From: a virus
Strand: one strand, 5' to 3'
Virus record (IMG/VR): IMGVR_UViG_3300044998_000013
Location: 1 to 24,233 of that record
DNA: 24,233 nt
A program made the position numbers and the translations under genes. Shown in pieces: positions 21,829-24,233 of the stretch (position 1 is its first letter; each line of letters starts with the position of its first letter). The notes below the pieces were generated by a model. That model ran no database searches. It had not been told where the DNA came from and was given only the letters and a program-made list of their open reading frames with translations.

Positions 21829-24233
21829 ATGGCGAAGCGCGAAGTCGATCTCGTAATCCGCGCGAGGGATGAGGCTGCCAAAGTTGTCGATGGCATCACG
21901 TCGGCGCTGAAGACTTTCAACGAGCAGCAGCAGGCAATCGCAAAGGGTTCCAGCCGGACGGGCGAAAGCCTGAAGAACCTGGAAGCTGCGTTTGCCAAGC
22001 TGAACCAGTCCGTCAAGTCGACTCAGATCGCTGAGAAGCTGGCTTCCGACGCTGCCCGATCCTCCGAGGCTCTGGGCAGGATGCGTCAGGCCATCGTGGA
22101 TTCCAGCGCGGAACTTGCGAAGGCGAAGACGACGTTTGACCAGGCGTCGTTGGCGACCGAGAAACTTCAGCGCAAGACGGACGGCGCGGCTAAGGCACTT
22201 CGGGACGCAAAGGCATCCTTCGACCAAGCGAAAGCGTCCAACGCCAATCTCGTCAAGCAGCTTGCGGAAGCCACGACAGCGCAGGAGAGGCTGATCCGCA
22301 CGCAAGAGCGTCAGGTTCAAGCCATCTCAAAGCAGGAGGTCCGTCTTGAAGCGGCGTCACAGCGGTATGAGAGGCTGCGTGCCGAGGTCGAGAAGACCGA
22401 CAAGCCTACTAAGACCCTCGCGAACAGCTTCGACGCGGCTGCACGGGCGCTGGAACGGGAATCGAACAAGCTCGTCGCCGCAAGGGAGGCTCACGCCAAA
22501 ACGGCGTCGGAAGTCCAGAAGGCCGCCGAAACCGTCAACAGGCTTCAGTCGTCGCTCGAACAGTCGAACGGACGGTTGGAGAACCACTCCCGGCGCGTCT
22601 CCAAGATCGAGAACAACTACAAGGCCCTCAGGGGCCAGTTGTCCGCAGCGGCGCAAGGCCAAAAGCTGCTCGGGGAGGCCGTAGAATCGGCGTCTCGTCG
22701 TGTCGCTCAACAGACCGATCAGCTTCGTCGGGGCGAGCGAGAGCTTCAGAACTTCGCAGCCGCTGCCGCTGCGGCAAGGCAGGGCGAGACCCAACTCGTC
22801 ACCGCAGGCCGGGGCGCTATGGTCACTGACCTCGCCAACCAGCGCAGGGCTACGCTGGAAGCCAAGCGTGAGTGGGTTCAGGCCACGGAAGCGGTCAAGC
22901 AGCTTGTCCAGCAGATCGGCGCTGTGGGCGTTCCGACGCGGGCCATGTCCGACGCCTTGAACAAGGCCAAGATGACGGCTGCGGCCCTGAAGCAGGAGTT
23001 TCTGGCTCAGCGATTGGCGCAGGAGCAGATGCGCCGTTCCGTGGCCGAAGTCGGGACGACGCTCGACAGTCTGGCGGCGGCGCAGCAGCGGGCGTCACAG
23101 GCGCAGGCGCAGGCACGCGAGCGTATCGCGGCGCTTCGTGGAGAGCTTGCCAGAAACATCGCTGCGCTTCAGCAGCAGTCTTCCGCTGCGGAGAAAGCGG
23201 CGCAGGCGCAGCTACGGGCCAGCACGGCGACCCGTCAGGCGTCTTCCGCCGCAGCCGAACAGACGCGCCAGCTAACCGCCCTTCAGCAGGCTTACAGGCT
23301 TCTCTACGGCGAGAGCCGTCAGGCCCTTAGCCTCACGCAGCGGTGGCGCGGCGAGGTTCTCGCTCTGGTTTCTTCGTATGCGGGCTTCTTCGCTGCGATC
23401 AACATCCTGAAGCAGGTTACGGACGCCTACATGACGTTGGAGGCTGCGCAGGGTCGCCTTCGCGTCGTCTTCGACAGCGACGAGTTCGCGGTCAACGAGG
23501 AGATGGATTTCCTTCGCCGTAACGCCGAACGCCTTGGCATCGAACTTGGCGTCCTCGCCAACCAATACACCCGGTTCGCGGTTGCGGCGAAGGGGACGAA
23601 CCTTGAAGGCGAGGCCACCCGTCGAATCTTCATTTCAGTCGCAGAAGCGGCGCGGGTCAACAAGGCGTCCACGGAACAGCTTAACGGCACCTTCCTCGCC
23701 TTGGAGCAGATGGTCTCCAAGGGTGCGGTCACTATGGAAGAGCTTCGTCGCCAACTCGGCGACCGGCTTCCGGGTGCTGTTCAGATCATGGCGGATGCCG
23801 TCGGCGTCTCGGTTGCCGAACTCACCAAGATCATTGAGCAGGGACAGCTATCTTCCGACTATCTGCTCAATTTCGCTGACGAACTCGACAAGCGTTTCGG
23901 CGCGGCGTTGCCTGCCGCGCTTGATACCTTGACGACGCAACTCGGGCGTCTTCAGAACGCGGCTTTTCAGGCCCTTCTGGCCTTCGGCGAAGCCGGGTTC
24001 ATCGAGGCTTTCACGGAACTCCTCGCAGACCTCGTCGATCTTCTGAAATCGGCTGAGTTCGTCACGTTCACGGAACGGATGTCGGCGTTGGCCGCTACTG
24101 TGGTTCGGGCTATCAGCCTGATAATCCGAAACTTTCAGCTATTCGCTACTGTTGCAGCGGGCCTTATCGGCCTTCGTCTGACGCCGGTTTTCGTCGCCTT
24201 GGCAGCGGCCATGGGCAGCGTCAAAGCGCAGGC
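21829..24233 (+). CDS. Tail tape measure protein, N-terminal part
   Basis: Starts at ATG 21829 with GGAGG six bases upstream and continues open to the window edge, giving about 801 residues of an unfinished protein. Tape measure proteins set tail length and are ejected ahead of the DNA. Residues about 1-510 are mostly helical, rich in Ala, Gln, Lys and Glu, and should form long coiled coils. From about 535 to 700 is the conserved tape-measure N-terminal domain (TIGR02675-like), with EQLNGTFLALEQMVSKGAVT, MEELRRQLGDRLPGAVQIM and VSVAELTKIIEQGQLSS. Hydrophobic segments near the edge (about 765-800) may be the first membrane-like helices of the central region. It follows the T part by 24 bases. 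Confidence 0.93.
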   Translation, partial: MAKREVDLVIRARDEAAKVVDGITSALKTFNEQQQAIAKGSSRTGESLKNLEAAFAKLNQSVKSTQIAEKLASDAARSSEALGRMRQAIVDSSAELAKAKTTFDQASLATEKLQRKTDGAAKALRDAKASFDQAKASNANLVKQLAEATTAQERLIRTQERQVQAISKQEVRLEAASQRYERLRAEVEKTDKPTKTLANSFDAAARALERESNKLVAAREAHAKTASEVQKAAETVNRLQSSLEQSNGRLENHSRRVSKIENNYKALRGQLSAAAQGQKLLGEAVESASRRVAQQTDQLRRGERELQNFAAAAAAARQGETQLVTAGRGAMVTDLANQRRATLEAKREWVQATEAVKQLVQQIGAVGVPTRAMSDALNKAKMTAAALKQEFLAQRLAQEQMRRSVAEVGTTLDSLAAAQQRASQAQAQARERIAALRGELARNIAALQQQSSAAEKAAQAQLRASTATRQASSAAAEQTRQLTALQQAYRLLYGESRQALSLTQRWRGEVLALVSSYAGFFAAINILKQVTDAYMTLEAAQGRLRVVFDSDEFAVNEEMDFLRRNAERLGIELGVLANQYTRFAVAAKGTNLEGEATRRIFISVAEAARVNKASTEQLNGTFLALEQMVSKGAVTMEELRRQLGDRLPGAVQIMADAVGVSVAELTKIIEQGQLSSDYLLNFADELDKRFGAALPAALDTLTTQLGRLQNAAFQALLAFGEAGFIEAFTELLADLVDLLKSAEFVTFTERMSALAATVVRAISLIIRNFQLFATVAAGLIGLRLTPVFVALAAAMGSVKAQ

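Overview
The window looks like about 24 kb of a tailed-phage (siphovirus) genome or prophage. The G+C-rich coding sequence and the protein flavour suggest a proteobacterial, perhaps alphaproteobacterial, host. That is an inference: no integrase, attachment site, tRNA or host gene is visible. The tape-measure gene runs off the right edge.

Layout. Positions 1-627 are an AT-richer stretch with no convincing gene. It holds a dense set of short repeats (TCTGTGTC/GACACAGA and CTCTGTTT/AAACAGAG) flanked by GGTAA-N5-(T/A)TACC palindromes, a candidate replication origin or operator region. Two genes read leftward from about 3.64 kb: a small helix-turn-helix regulator (3390-3641) and a primase-polymerase/VirE-type helicase (628-3306). 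A divergent promoter region (3642-3771) separates them from a rightward series that runs to the window end. The early part of that series is an acidic-tailed small protein, a DUF2800 RecB/Cas4-like nuclease with a probable Fe-S cysteine set, a DUF2815 SSB-like protein, a family A DNA polymerase, a VRR-NUC nuclease and an SNF2 helicase.

From 10.1 kb the late genes follow phage lambda's order: small terminase, GpA-type large terminase, gpW, portal (gpB), S49 protease with a C-terminal scaffold (gpC/Nu3), decoration protein (gpD), major capsid protein (gpE), a protein in the FI position, FII, Z, U, tail tube (V), tail chaperones G and G-T, and tape measure (H). The replication set is of the kind I associate with Gram-positive siphophages, so the genome appears to combine a DUF2800/DUF2815/PolA/VRR-NUC/SNF2 replication module with a lambda-type virion module.

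Most interesting observations: (1) one domain of about 120 residues is inserted in both the gpD-like decoration protein and the tail tube protein; (2) the tail chaperone is followed by an open -1-frame extension without a usual start codon, a probable programmed frameshift; (3) the left non-coding region has an ordered array of two repeat motifs plus palindromes; (4) several proteins end in an acidic tail closed by a hydrophobic residue, similar to SSB tails; (5) the DNA polymerase has HDQ where family A motif C normally has HDE.
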